Positions 24,179 through 32,554 of a stretch of DNA of 64,000 bases are shown piece after piece (positions within the stretch are counted from its first letter, which is position 1; every line of letters starts with the position of its first letter). Origin of the DNA: Roseibium marinum (GTDB taxonomy: Bacteria > Pseudomonadota > Alphaproteobacteria > Rhizobiales > Stappiaceae). A program made the translations under genes and the position numbers. The notes beneath the pieces are model-generated. The model searched no databases, had not been told where the DNA came from, and saw only the letters and a list, made by a program, of their open reading frames with translations. The stretch is taken from contig NZ_PPCN01000008.1 in assembly GCF_002906165.1 (NCBI RefSeq), positions 1 to 64,000 of the forward strand. The letters run 5' to 3'.

Positions 24179-25868
24179 CCAGCCCCTCCTGCCCGCCGAT
24201 GGCTTTCAACAAAGGCGTTCCGTCCTTGGCCATCCGGGCCATGCTTTCACCTGCCGCAAGCTGCTGCTGCTGTTCCTGCTGCGCCGCCCGCTCGCTCCGC
24301 AGGGCTTCCACTTCCTCCGGTCTGCGTTTCAGTTTCGCCGGCAGGCCCAGCGCGCGCCGGGTCAGGTCGTATTCCTCTTCCCGGTCATGCAGATCCAGGA
24401 TGGACGGATCGGCACCGGCGGCTATGCCGAGATAGTCCTGGAAGCCCATGATCGCCTCGAAATGCCCGGCCTCGCGCATCTGGTCGATCGGAGCCGTCGA
24501 GGTCAGCGTGACATCGCTTTCAAGAACGCTCTCGGGCGGCGCCAGGGGAGATCCCGGGGCGAATGCACCCCGCCGGCCAAGAATGCCGATCTCCCGCTCG
24601 AACAAGGCCTCGTTCCCCGCCAGGATATTCGTCGAGAACGGCCCGATCATATCGGCCATTTCCTTGCGGCGGATATTGGCCTCTGTTGCCGTCCTGCCGT
24701 TTCCTTGCAGCAGCGTCTGCCAGAGGTCCCCATAGAGCCCGACACGCAATTTTTCACGGATATTCTCGATCTGCGCGTCGGCCGCGCCCGGATTGACCGT
24801 ATCGATCATCGGCCGGAACAACGGCCGCCCCTGTTCGTCGATCAGTCCGGGATTCGTCCGGCCGGGGTTGAGATCGAGCTGCCGCTCCTGCGCATGCGTT
24901 GCGATCGGCGGCCGCACCGCCTGTGAGCTTGCGATCAGTCCATCCCGGGCAAGGCTCTGCAGGCTCTTGATATCGCTCATCAGCTTTGCCTGCGGTGGCG
25001 AGCCGTAAGGCGACAATCCGTCCCGGTCCCAGCGGCTGATCACCAGCGGATATTCGAAAAACCCGCCCCGTCGGCAGATGTGTTTGCTCTCTTCCTCGAA
25101 ATGCAGGCTTTCATAGCGGGATTTCCGGACGTCCCCCGCCTGTCCATGACCGCCTTCGCGCACGAAACACGCATGCACGAACGCGTGTTCGGTGTTCTTG
25201 CGCTTCGGATCCCCGGCTTCTTCCTTCACCTTTTCCGAAACGTTGCCGCCGTATTCCTTCACCGCCTGCCAGGCCTTCAGCATGCGCACACGGAAGAACC
25301 CGCAATCGTTTCCCTGCGCATCCACGATCAGATAAATTTCGTAGAGCGGCACGTAACGGTATTGAACCGGCGTTCGAATATCGGCCAGATTGTCCTCGTT
25401 CTCGATCGGAAAGAGAACGCCTGTGCCGAGCTTGACAGTCGACAGAAGTCGGGAGCGATTGGCGAGCGCGAAGCCGGACCGGCCGGAATAACGAACACGG
25501 AAGAGATGATCGCGCACCAGCTCGAAGAATTCTTCATCGATCTGCGATGGCGGCGGCGCGAAGGGATCGCCGAAACCGACACCGTGCCAGGCAAAGCCTT
25601 CCGGCATGGTCAGCGAGCCGACGCCGGAGGCCAGGCGATCCAGCAGCCAGACCGCCGTCGGATCGTAGAGTTTGCGGGAACGCTCGCGCGCCGCCGAATG
25701 CCGCAAGGCGCTCATTCCGTCCGGCGCAGTCACCCCGCCCGGCCGGTTAAACGCCCGCTCCATGTCGGGCGCGGTGTAGGTCACATATTCCTGCCAGTCG
25801 GCCTCATACCATTGACGCTCGGCGCGCGCGGACTGCAGTTCCGATTTCAGATCGTCGACAATGCCCAT
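24165..25868 (-). CDS. Portal (head-to-tail connector) protein
   Basis: 567 residues when started at MGIVDDLKSELQSARAERQWYEADWQEYVTYTAPD; the ATG shares TGATG with the preceding stop. Motifs of T7 gp8-type portals are present: DPTAVWLLDRLASGVGSLTMPEG, NRSRLLSTVKLGTGVLF, EYPLVISRWDRD, SPYGSPPQAKLMSDIKSLQ, TATEANIRRKEMADMIGPF. The dodecameric portal docks terminase and anchors the tail. The C-terminus is Gln-rich. Confidence 0.88.
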   Translation of the reverse strand: MGIVDDLKSELQSARAERQWYEADWQEYVTYTAPDMERAFNRPGGVTAPDGMSALRHSAARERSRKLYDPTAVWLLDRLASGVGSLTMPEGFAWHGVGFGDPFAPPPSQIDEEFFELVRDHLFRVRYSGRSGFALANRSRLLSTVKLGTGVLFPIENEDNLADIRTPVQYRYVPLYEIYLIVDAQGNDCGFFRVRMLKAWQAVKEYGGNVSEKVKEEAGDPKRKNTEHAFVHACFVREGGHGQAGDVRKSRYESLHFEEESKHICRRGGFFEYPLVISRWDRDGLSPYGSPPQAKLMSDIKSLQSLARDGLIASSQAVRPPIATHAQERQLDLNPGRTNPGLIDEQGRPLFRPMIDTVNPGAADAQIENIREKLRVGLYGDLWQTLLQGNGRTATEANIRRKEMADMIGPFSTNILAGNEALFEREIGILGRRGAFAPGSPLAPPESVLESDVTLTSTAPIDQMREAGHFEAIMGFQDYLGIAAGADPSILDLHDREEEYDLTRRALGLPAKLKRRPEEVEALRSERAAQQEQQQQLAAGESMARMAKDGTPLLKAIGGQEGLDGLA

Positions 25869-26095
25869 CAGGCCCGCCCCAAAAGCGTTACGCCAGGCCT
25901 TGAGGCGCTGCCGTAATCGGCGACACCCAGCGGGCTGGTCAGGTTGGTTGCCCGCGTGCCATAGGCAGCGGCCCGGCGGCGCCGGTTGTTTTCCTGCAGG
26001 TTCCTGGCCTGCCGCTGCGGATCGGGCTCGCGCGGCGGCGGCGGTGTCGGTTCCGGGTCCGGCTGCTTCGAGCCACCCCCACCAAACATGCACAT
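25868..26095 (-). CDS. Small proline-rich virion protein
   Basis: 75 residues (or 73 from the second ATG). CMFGGGGSKQPDPEPTPPPPREPDPQRQARNLQENNRRRRAAAYGTRATNLTSPLGVADYG...GVTLLG is characteristic of short proteins beside the portal gene in many T7-like phages, rich in Gly and Pro and ending in a hydrophobic TLLG. It is coupled to the portal gene. Function is unknown. Confidence 0.7.
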   Translation of the reverse strand: MCMFGGGGSKQPDPEPTPPPPREPDPQRQARNLQENNRRRRAAAYGTRATNLTSPLGVADYGSASRPGVTLLGRA

Positions 26096-26555
26096 GAGTG
26101 GTCCCTTTCTGATGCTGGTTGAATTTTTTGGAAGGTGAACAGGCTTGGCCCAGCGATAGCGCACGGCTTGCCGCCCCTGGAGAGACGGCCTCTCGATGGT
26201 TTCAACGTTCAAGATCTGGGAAACACCTGGACCACTGACTGCGCGGCAACGGCCGCACTTGTCCAAGGTAGCGGTATGAGGACTGTTTTAGCCACGATGT
26301 GACGAACCGTCCAGAGCTTGCGCTCGACTGAAGCTGTTGTTTAGACGAAACTTTTGAAAAAGGGCTTATCGAACAACCGCGTTTAGCGTTTGCCTCTTAA
26401 TGCGTTTTCGACTGATATTTTTCACTTACCCAACCTCGCCCGAGCGCCCCACCACCGCAAGCACTCTTCCTTTGGCGGATCGACGCGATACGCCCGCTGA
26501 AATCAGATTGAAGAATTGATCGTTTTGAAGGGAACGGCGACTTCTCGACGTGCCG
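26096..26555. other. Intergenic flanking the LysE cargo gene
   Basis: 460 bases with no credible gene, less GC-rich than the phage genes. This is unusual in the otherwise packed block and suggests that the exporter gene with its flanks was inserted. Confidence 0.45.
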
Positions 26556-27182
26556 TCAGCGTTCCTGCAGCGCAAGGCGTACGCCAAGTGCACAATAGAT
26601 TCCGCCGACGACCTTTCCCTGCCATTTGAGCACAGCCGGATGGCGACGCAGAAAGGTGCCGAGACTACCCGCGCCAAGAGCGAAAATCATAGTGCTCAAC
26701 AGACCGAGCAGCACGAAAACAGCACCGAGCACCGACAACTGAAGCACTACGGATCCATTTTCCGGCTTCACGAATTGCGGCAGAAAAGCCAGGAAGAACA
26801 GTGCCGTCTTCGGGTTCAGCACTTCCGCGATGACCGCCTGATGAAATGCCTTTCCGGCTGTTATCGGCTGCCTGCCGCGCGTCAGGTCCAGGGGTGCCTT
26901 TTCCAGGATCGCGCGGATACCGAGATAGATGAGATAGGCCGCCCCCGCATATTTGATGATACTGAACAGGACGGCGGAAGTTGCGATGATCGCCGAAACG
27001 CCGGCAATCGCCATGACTGTGTGAACCACGTCGCCGGCCGCTATTCCCGCGCCCGTCGCGATACCGACCTTCGCTCCGGAGCTCGTCGCCCGGGCCACGG
27101 TCAAAAGCGTCGCCGGCCCGGGAATAAAGACGAAGCCAAGCACGATCATGACATAGGCAATCATTGTGGTGGTGTCGATCAT
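26556..27182 (-). CDS. LysE/RhtB family exporter inside the phage block
   Basis: 208 residues when started at MIDTTTMIAYVMIVLGFVFIPGPATLL. It has the LysE hallmark FIPGPATLLTVARATSSGAKVGIATGAGIAAGD, six hydrophobic helices and the EVLNPKTALFFLAFLPQF motif. It exports amino acids or analogues. It has no phage role, is set off by non-coding gaps on both sides (26096-26555 and 27183-27351), and shares only family-level features with the exporter at 6029-6655. It is best read as bacterial cargo in the prophage. Confidence 0.9.
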   Translation of the reverse strand: MIDTTTMIAYVMIVLGFVFIPGPATLLTVARATSSGAKVGIATGAGIAAGDVVHTVMAIAGVSAIIATSAVLFSIIKYAGAAYLIYLGIRAILEKAPLDLTRGRQPITAGKAFHQAVIAEVLNPKTALFFLAFLPQFVKPENGSVVLQLSVLGAVFVLLGLLSTMIFALGAGSLGTFLRRHPAVLKWQGKVVGGIYCALGVRLALQER

Positions 27183-27351
27183 GGCCGTCTCCTGGGTTTT
27201 GAACCGCATAGAAGCAGCACCCGCCTTCCCATGCAAGGTTAGTTCCTTTGCTCTCCGCCTTCCGAGGGCCGAATTCAAGCGCTTGGTTTCTGGCGCCTGA
27301 AAGAGTGCCACTCACAGCTTGTGTGCCCGGCAGCATCAGATCGGAGCATCT

Positions 27352-27864
27352 TCAAAAATCTTCAGAACTTATCTCGTTTTGCAGAACTGAGACGCCGCTT
27401 GCCCGCACCCAGGCATATACATAAAAGTCCTCGCCTCCCCGGCCGTAGGACCGCAGCCGGCCCTCCCTTTTGGCGCCGAGTGCCTCGATCCAGCCATGCG
27501 CGATGTCATGATCCACCAGTGTGATCACCTGCAGGCGGCGGCATTCGCGCACGATCTGCGGACGCAGGCTGGTGATATGCCGGGTCATCATCGGCACGCA
27601 GCGCCTGAACCGCGGCGTTCCGAAAGCCCAGGCCTGCCAATGCTCGGGATCGAAGGCCGAGGCCCGGCTGAAACCGTAAGCCGCCGCCGGCTGACCGTCG
27701 TACCAGATCGACCAGACCATACCCGGGATGGCCGTTTCCAGGGCGCAAAGCCCCAGCGCCCGCGTGTTCCAGTCCTTCCAGAGACAGGCGATTTCCCTGA
27801 AATCCTCCACCCGCATGTTGGCCGCGATGAAACTGGCGTCGCGCACGCACAGATCCTTGATCAA
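27352..27864 (-). CDS. T7 gp13-like protein with GNAT-type fold (DUF2833-like)
   Basis: 170 residues from a TTG start that overlaps the terminase stop (TTGA). RDASFIAANMRVEDFREIACL is the hallmark opening of the gp13/internal virion protein A family; then GLCALETAIPGMVWSIWYDGQPAAAYGFSRAS, WAFGTPRFRRCVPMMTRHI, and VDHDIAHGWIEALGAKREGRL follow the acetyltransferase-like fold. The overlap with terL and the matching N-terminus make the TTG start likely, although an ATG a few codons in (MRVEDF) is possible. Confidence 0.75.
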   Translation of the reverse strand: MIKDLCVRDASFIAANMRVEDFREIACLWKDWNTRALGLCALETAIPGMVWSIWYDGQPAAAYGFSRASAFDPEHWQAWAFGTPRFRRCVPMMTRHITSLRPQIVRECRRLQVITLVDHDIAHGWIEALGAKREGRLRSYGRGGEDFYVYAWVRASGVSVLQNEISSEDF

Positions 27865-29441
27865 AAGCCGTCCAGGGGATCGGACAGTGGGGCCATCCCC
27901 GCCCGTTTCGAGGTCTTCAGCACCTTCTTCAGTTCCGCCTTTTCCTTCCATCCCAAAGCCTCGACAATCGCATCCGCTTCGTCCGGGGAAGAACCGAGCC
28001 GTTCCCTTATTTCTTCCTTGCTCTCGATCAGTATGCTGCCGCCTTTCATCTTCCAGCGATGAGCGGTGAGCTGCGCCTTGACGGTCGACGTGCGCTTGAT
28101 CGCCAGCCCCATGCCGCTTTTCGGATGCAGCGCCTCGCGCAACCGCCAGTAAAGCTGCGCACGAAGATTGTAGAACGGGATCCTGCTGTCCTTCGCGCAC
28201 TCCCCCGAATGAGCGGAAAACACGCATTTCTCGACCGGGACATTGTTTTCCCTTTGAAGGAATCCAACCGTATCGCCGCCCCAGCCGCCGGTGCAGTCCA
28301 CCACGATCAGCGCGTTGTCCCGCCGCTCCCGGATGATCAGCGAACCGACATCCGCGCCATCTCTGGTGTCTGATCCTTTCGCCACGATATTCTGTTCGAA
28401 CCGCCGCTCGTGCAGCGGCTGCAGAACGGTCTTGTCCTTGCCACCCTGCGCCACATCGACGGCCAGCACACTCATCGGCGCGTCCTTGTCGATACCTTCC
28501 TCATAGCGTTGAAAGGCCAGATCCACCCAGTCCGACGGGATCACCTGCCAGTCATGGTCCTGGCGCGCGGCGAGGAAATCGCCGGTCTTCAGCGCCGTAC
28601 GCATCGGCTCCGGCATCTGGTCGAGTTGGGCGTCGTAGTCGGCGCCCAGATACTTGTTGTCGCCGCGCCTTGCCGGGATGAAAGTCCGGCTTTTGGGCGT
28701 GCGGGTCTCGCCTTCGATCTCGACCGGTTCGGGCCCATCCACCCAAACGGTGCGGACGGCGTCGCCGTCGTCGATGAAGACGGCCCAGAGCAGCTCACCG
28801 GGTTTCACCCTGCCGTAAAGCGGATGCATCGGGTCCAGCCAGGGAGCGAACCACTCGCTCAGAAAGTCACCCTGCCCGCCCAGCGGCGGATTGGTGGCAA
28901 TCAGGCCGCGGCAGCGCTGCCCCTTCCGTGCGGAGCGCAGCCAGCCGAGCACGAAGAGGATTTTGCGCGGATCCATCTGCGCACCTTCGTCAAACGCCTT
29001 GAAGTCATGATCGCGCCCCTGCCAGTCCTCTTCCGACCCCGGCAGGCCTAGATGTCCGAATTCGATGATACGTTCATCCGGCCCCACCCATCTCGGCGGA
29101 TTGCCGGAGATCTTGCCCATACCCGCCTGCCGCAACAGCGTGTTCATCCGCTCGATCAGCCCCTTGAGGGATTTCAGCGACTGGCGGAAAATCGCCGTCT
29201 TGTGATGGGCGAAAAGCGCCAGCCCGGCGATCAGATCCGTCTTGCCGCCTCCGGCTGCGCCACCGTAAAGCGTCAGATCGGCCTCGCAGAAATACCCCTC
29301 CGTCTGCGGTCCCGGCTGTGGACGCCAGACGGCGAACTGCTCAAGAACGCCTGCCTCATCCAGTTGTTTTTGCAGGGCGACGCGATCCGGTGCGGCCATC
29401 TTGTCGATATGATCAATCAGCGTCTTGAGAGCCGTTGCCAT
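27861..29441 (-). CDS. Terminase large subunit
   Basis: 526 residues. The ATPase motor has a Walker A-type loop GGAAGGGKTD (60-69), an adenine/Q-type region PGPQTEGYFCEADL before it, and the Walker B-like DFKAFDEGAQM with its catalytic glutamate. The nuclease half shows SVLAVDVAQGGKDKTV, VVDCTGGWGGDTVGFL and DEADAIVEALGW, the RNase H-like acidic residues. It packages and cuts concatemeric DNA. All motifs are intact. Confidence 0.92.
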   Translation of the reverse strand: MATALKTLIDHIDKMAAPDRVALQKQLDEAGVLEQFAVWRPQPGPQTEGYFCEADLTLYGGAAGGGKTDLIAGLALFAHHKTAIFRQSLKSLKGLIERMNTLLRQAGMGKISGNPPRWVGPDERIIEFGHLGLPGSEEDWQGRDHDFKAFDEGAQMDPRKILFVLGWLRSARKGQRCRGLIATNPPLGGQGDFLSEWFAPWLDPMHPLYGRVKPGELLWAVFIDDGDAVRTVWVDGPEPVEIEGETRTPKSRTFIPARRGDNKYLGADYDAQLDQMPEPMRTALKTGDFLAARQDHDWQVIPSDWVDLAFQRYEEGIDKDAPMSVLAVDVAQGGKDKTVLQPLHERRFEQNIVAKGSDTRDGADVGSLIIRERRDNALIVVDCTGGWGGDTVGFLQRENNVPVEKCVFSAHSGECAKDSRIPFYNLRAQLYWRLREALHPKSGMGLAIKRTSTVKAQLTAHRWKMKGGSILIESKEEIRERLGSSPDEADAIVEALGWKEKAELKKVLKTSKRAGMAPLSDPLDGF

Positions 29442-29895
29442 CCGTCGGCATATCCTTTGCGGTCAGAAGGGCAAGAACGCCCAGAGCAATTTCCTCCGAG
29501 CTGCGCGGTTTGAATTTCTCAATTCTCTTGGCGTCGGCCGGCGCGCCCGGATTGATCCGGGTGTCAGCCTCGGGCCGGTCCCACCAGCCTGCACGATTTT
29601 TCATCGTGAAGGTCCAGGCGCTGGCGTTGAATTTGGCAAGCTCGCCCTTGGCGCCTTCCTTGCCGATCTTTTCCCATTCCAGCAAACCGAGCCGCATGGC
29701 TTCCTCAAGTTTCTCGGGCGGAAAATCTTCCGGGAACTGCTCCGCGTAATAGCGAATGGCTGTCCTGTCGGCGCCAGGAAAACTGTCGATGGAGTATCCG
29801 GCGGCAATATGCGCACACAGCGCCTCACACGCCCTGCGCCGCGTGGCCCTGGTTGGCCACTTCAGAGCGGGCGCATCACGTTCCGGTGTCGGCAT
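29413..29895 (-). CDS. Terminase small subunit-like protein
   Basis: 160 residues overlapping terL by 29 nt. There is an N-terminal helix-turn-helix-like region (TRRRACEALCAHIAAGYSIDSFPGADRTAIRYY), then EEAMRLGLLEWEKIGKEGAKGELAKFNASAWTFTMKNRAGWWDRPEAD, typical of small terminases that bind pac DNA. The position directly before terL supports this. Confidence 0.75.
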   Translation of the reverse strand: MPTPERDAPALKWPTRATRRRACEALCAHIAAGYSIDSFPGADRTAIRYYAEQFPEDFPPEKLEEAMRLGLLEWEKIGKEGAKGELAKFNASAWTFTMKNRAGWWDRPEADTRINPGAPADAKRIEKFKPRSSEEIALGVLALLTAKDMPTDGNGSQDAD

Positions 29896-29973
29896 TCCTG
29901 CCTTCCTTCAATCCGTTTCTTATGGTGAAATTCTGGCTGGCAGCCTCCCGTCCCCTCCAGGGCACGGTTCCGG

Positions 29974-31530
29974 TTAAGGCGCGGGAACCGGTGTGGGTGC
30001 AACATCCGCAGCCGCGTTCGGCAATTCCGGCCCGGCATGCCCTGCCTCTACCCGACGCATCCGGCCGCGTGCCTCTCTCTTGCCTTTGACCGCGCTGCGC
30101 ACATCTGCCTGAAAGCTGTCCGTTACCGTGTGCCGCACGCCACTTTCATCGTCATAGGACAAGGTCATGCGCGGCCCCAGTCCCTGGTCATCGGTCATGC
30201 CCTTGTTCTTGTCGCGGCCGGATTTTTCGTTCGGCGAAAGATACCATCGGGCCGCCCGGATGCCCCGCGCCTCAAGCACCGATTCGGCGTCTTTCCGCAC
30301 GTAACCGTGGCCATCCTTTTCAGGATCCGGATACATCTTTTCCACCGGATGTTTGACGACAGTTCCCTGCCCCTCGGGTACGAACCCAGAAAGGCCCCAG
30401 CTCCGCTCGAACCTCCAGGTCGCCAGCGCTTCAGCTACCCTGCTCTGACCACCGACATCGACGTAACTTTTCTTCAAAAGCGCTTTGTATTCATCGACAG
30501 CCGCCGCTTCCTCTTCCGGTGTGGAACCGAGCTGTCTGTAAGTATCATAGGAGGATTGCCGCTCTTGCCCGCTGCCGGTCGCAATAAGCGAACCTGGGTC
30601 CACAGCGTTGGCAGTCGGAGAGTATCCGGAAAGATCCGTGCGATCAGGCAGGGCCGGATCATCCGGCAGTAGATCGCTGGCAGAGCTTTCCGAACCACGC
30701 TCGAAGACCAGATAGTCCCCATATCTGGTTGCGAAATCCTGTTCCCAGGCGCTCCCCAGGGACTTGGCGGAAGCCAGCTCCGCGATGATGCCTGCCGCCA
30801 GGGCGGGCTCATTGACGTGCCGCTGCCGAATGGTCTCTTCGGTCGCCCCCCAGTCGATACGACCCGCCTGTTCCATGACGGCCCGATCTCCGTCAGTTTC
30901 TCTCTGCGGTGTCTTCAGGGGATCGAGAGCGCCCTCAATCTGGAGGTCCTCTTCACCCGCATCCTCACCGGCATTTTTGAACAGCTGCCCGACCACATCC
31001 TTGTGCTTTGAATATGTGTCCTTTCCCCAAAGGATCGGCGGCAGTTTGGAAAAGAATTCCGGATCGAACTCCTGATCGTCAAGGCTGCCAGGTGACCAGT
31101 GCTTTTTGTCCAGATCCGGCGCCCGCCCTCCGGACCACTGCACGATCCGATCGACCAGTGTGTTGCTGTTATTTGAGTCTGCGTGATATTTGCTCTCTTG
31201 CTCGGCTATTCCCTGCGCCATCCCAGCCATCTTGAAGAAGGTTCTGGAAAGATCCTCCCCTTCAAAAATGACTTCCCGCGGAGCCAGAAGTGCATTCTCC
31301 TGTTGCTTGGCTGAAGACTTGAAGACCTTTGCCGACAGATGCCCGAATCCGACAAGACCGGGCACGCCGCTGGAGACAAGTTCTTCGACCGGGCTGTATC
31401 CGTAATCTCTCGAACCACCACCGTGTATCTGGAACGTGCTTCCATCTGCACGCGTGTAAAGAATGAACTTGTGGTGAGCCAGATTACCAGTCTTGTCGAT
31501 CGCGTCGTAACCGACTTCGATTTTTTCCAT
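29974..31530 (-). CDS. Unrecognised large protein at the head of the phage block
   Basis: 518 residues with AGAAGG upstream of the ATG. The N-terminus (HHKFILYTRADGSTFQIHGGGSRDYGYSPVE) is a compact beta-type segment that reminds me of small domains in polymorphic-toxin or effector proteins. The middle is acidic and low in hydrophobics (DDQEFDPEFFSKLPPILWG, EEDLQIEGALDPLKTP). The C-terminal third (SYDTYRQLGSTPEEEAAAVDEYKALLKKSYVDVGGQSRVAEALATWRFERSWGLSGF...VEKMYPDPEKDGHGYVRKDAESVLEARGIRAARWYLSPNEKSGRDKNKG) looks like a folded domain, followed by a Pro/Ala tail. No signal peptide. It may be an additional virion-associated or effector protein; I do not assign a function. Confidence 0.5.
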   Translation of the reverse strand: MEKIEVGYDAIDKTGNLAHHKFILYTRADGSTFQIHGGGSRDYGYSPVEELVSSGVPGLVGFGHLSAKVFKSSAKQQENALLAPREVIFEGEDLSRTFFKMAGMAQGIAEQESKYHADSNNSNTLVDRIVQWSGGRAPDLDKKHWSPGSLDDQEFDPEFFSKLPPILWGKDTYSKHKDVVGQLFKNAGEDAGEEDLQIEGALDPLKTPQRETDGDRAVMEQAGRIDWGATEETIRQRHVNEPALAAGIIAELASAKSLGSAWEQDFATRYGDYLVFERGSESSASDLLPDDPALPDRTDLSGYSPTANAVDPGSLIATGSGQERQSSYDTYRQLGSTPEEEAAAVDEYKALLKKSYVDVGGQSRVAEALATWRFERSWGLSGFVPEGQGTVVKHPVEKMYPDPEKDGHGYVRKDAESVLEARGIRAARWYLSPNEKSGRDKNKGMTDDQGLGPRMTLSYDDESGVRHTVTDSFQADVRSAVKGKREARGRMRRVEAGHAGPELPNAAADVAPTPVPAP

Positions 31531-31646
31531 CTAACACCTTCTCAAGTTTGCTCACCGACCCGTAGGAATATGCTTGAGGCCGTTCAGAAAATGATTGTAT
31601 CCACAGCGCGAAAGCGCTGGAAACCTCACCGGTTTTCAAGATTTGG

Positions 31647-31745
31647 AGCGTGTTGCGTTTAAGGGTTTCATGGCAGCACGAAGATGCCCGAGGCAGCGTT
31701 TGCATCGCAATTGCGTTCGAGCGACTTCCTGAATTCCATTTAAAT
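31647..31745. repeat. Dispersed ~98-bp repeat, copy 1
   Basis: Starts AGCGTGTTGCGTTTAAGGG and ends near CTTCCTGAATTCCATTTAAA. It matches copy 2 at 32273-32370 by eye over its whole length at roughly 75-80%. It lies ~117 bases upstream of the 518-residue gene. Confidence 0.75.
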
Positions 31746-31849
31746 CGACATGCTCCGGCGCGTGATCCTCGGGCAACGCGCACCAGCGCCTTTGCTTGAC
31801 CTTGATTGCCGGATTAACGTCTTAAGAAATAAGTTTAAGTGTCCATTTT

Positions 31850-32245
31850 CTAAACGAACCAGATCACGACTTCTGCGCTTTCAAAATCAAGTTTTCCATC
31901 TTTGATCGTGAAATAAATAGTCAATTCTCTGTCAGGAAGAGGAAGCCTTATTACGTATCTCTGCAGAACGATTAAATCGCATTCACATTGTTCGCTATAA
32001 TACGCTTTTATTTGCTCAGACGAGTTCGCGACGATCTTGAATGCCTCATATGGATCATCAGGCAGATGGCTCCTGACCAGTTCGGACACATCTTCCGGAG
32101 AATTCATAAGAAGCGGCATGGTTCGCAGATCCGCGATATAGCTTGGCGACGGCTGCATACTCCCGAAAAAATATCCCAGAACATACCCTGTCCCGAGGAT
32201 CAAAAGAGCAAAGATCGCGTATTTTACTTTGAAGGCACGGATCAT
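31850..32245 (-). CDS. Small membrane-anchored protein of unknown function between two direct repeats
   Basis: 131 residues when started at MIRAFKVKYAIFALLILGTGYVLGYFFGS, which gives a single N-terminal transmembrane anchor. The rest is a periplasmic, acidic domain (SPEDVSELVRSHLPDDPYEAFKIVANSSEQIKAYYSEQCECDLIVLQRYVIRLPLPDRELTIYFTIKDGKLDFESAEVVIWF). The gene is AT-richer than the surroundings. Size and layout would fit a membrane-bound immunity protein, but this is speculation from position beside an unrecognised effector-like gene. Confidence 0.55.
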   Translation of the reverse strand: MIRAFKVKYAIFALLILGTGYVLGYFFGSMQPSPSYIADLRTMPLLMNSPEDVSELVRSHLPDDPYEAFKIVANSSEQIKAYYSEQCECDLIVLQRYVIRLPLPDRELTIYFTIKDGKLDFESAEVVIWFV

Positions 32246-32272
32246 GATCCTACTCCTTTGCCCATCGCCTGT

Positions 32273-32370
32273 AGCGTGTTGCGTTTGAACGGCTTCATGT
32301 CTTCGGGAAGACGCCCGAGACCGCGTTTGCATCTCAACTGCATTCGGGCCGTTTCCTGAATTCAATTCAA
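32273..32370. repeat. Dispersed ~98-bp repeat, copy 2
   Basis: Starts AGCGTGTTGCGTTTGAACGG and ends near TTTCCTGAATTCAATTCAA. It is in the same orientation as copy 1 and ends 28 bases upstream of the start of the 131-residue gene. Confidence 0.75.
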
Positions 32371-32554
32371 CCAAACTGCTCTGTGGTAACACCCAGACAG
32401 TGCACCGGACACTGCCCATCGATAATGTTCTTATTTTGTTCTTATCGCAACTCAAAAGCTCATCAGCGACCCTATCAGCCTGTCGCTACCGTTGTTTTCA
32501 GCAACGACGCAACCGTCCCGGGTTCACAGATACCGGCCGGTTGGCTGACCCTGT

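Larger units (their letters stand above)
10600..31530 (-). mobile_element. Podovirus-like (T7-type) structural gene block, probable defective or domesticated prophage
   Basis: About 21 kb of tightly packed minus-strand genes run in late-operon order: terminase small and large, gp13-like, portal, Bbp19-like, scaffold, capsid, tail tubular A and B, internal virion proteins, tail fibre, holin, endolysin, Rz/Rz1. The many ATGA or TGATG overlaps show one transcription plan, with internal terminators flanking the capsid gene. I find no integrase, repressor, replication gene, phage RNA polymerase or tRNA attachment site inside or beside it. The boundary at the upstream end is uncertain because the 518-residue gene at 29974-31530 is not recognised. 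Confidence 0.85.

Noticed and set aside
26270..26420. Possible tRNA/attachment site inside the phage block
   Set aside because: No cloverleaf-compatible pattern or CCA-type end could be found by eye here or at either phage boundary.
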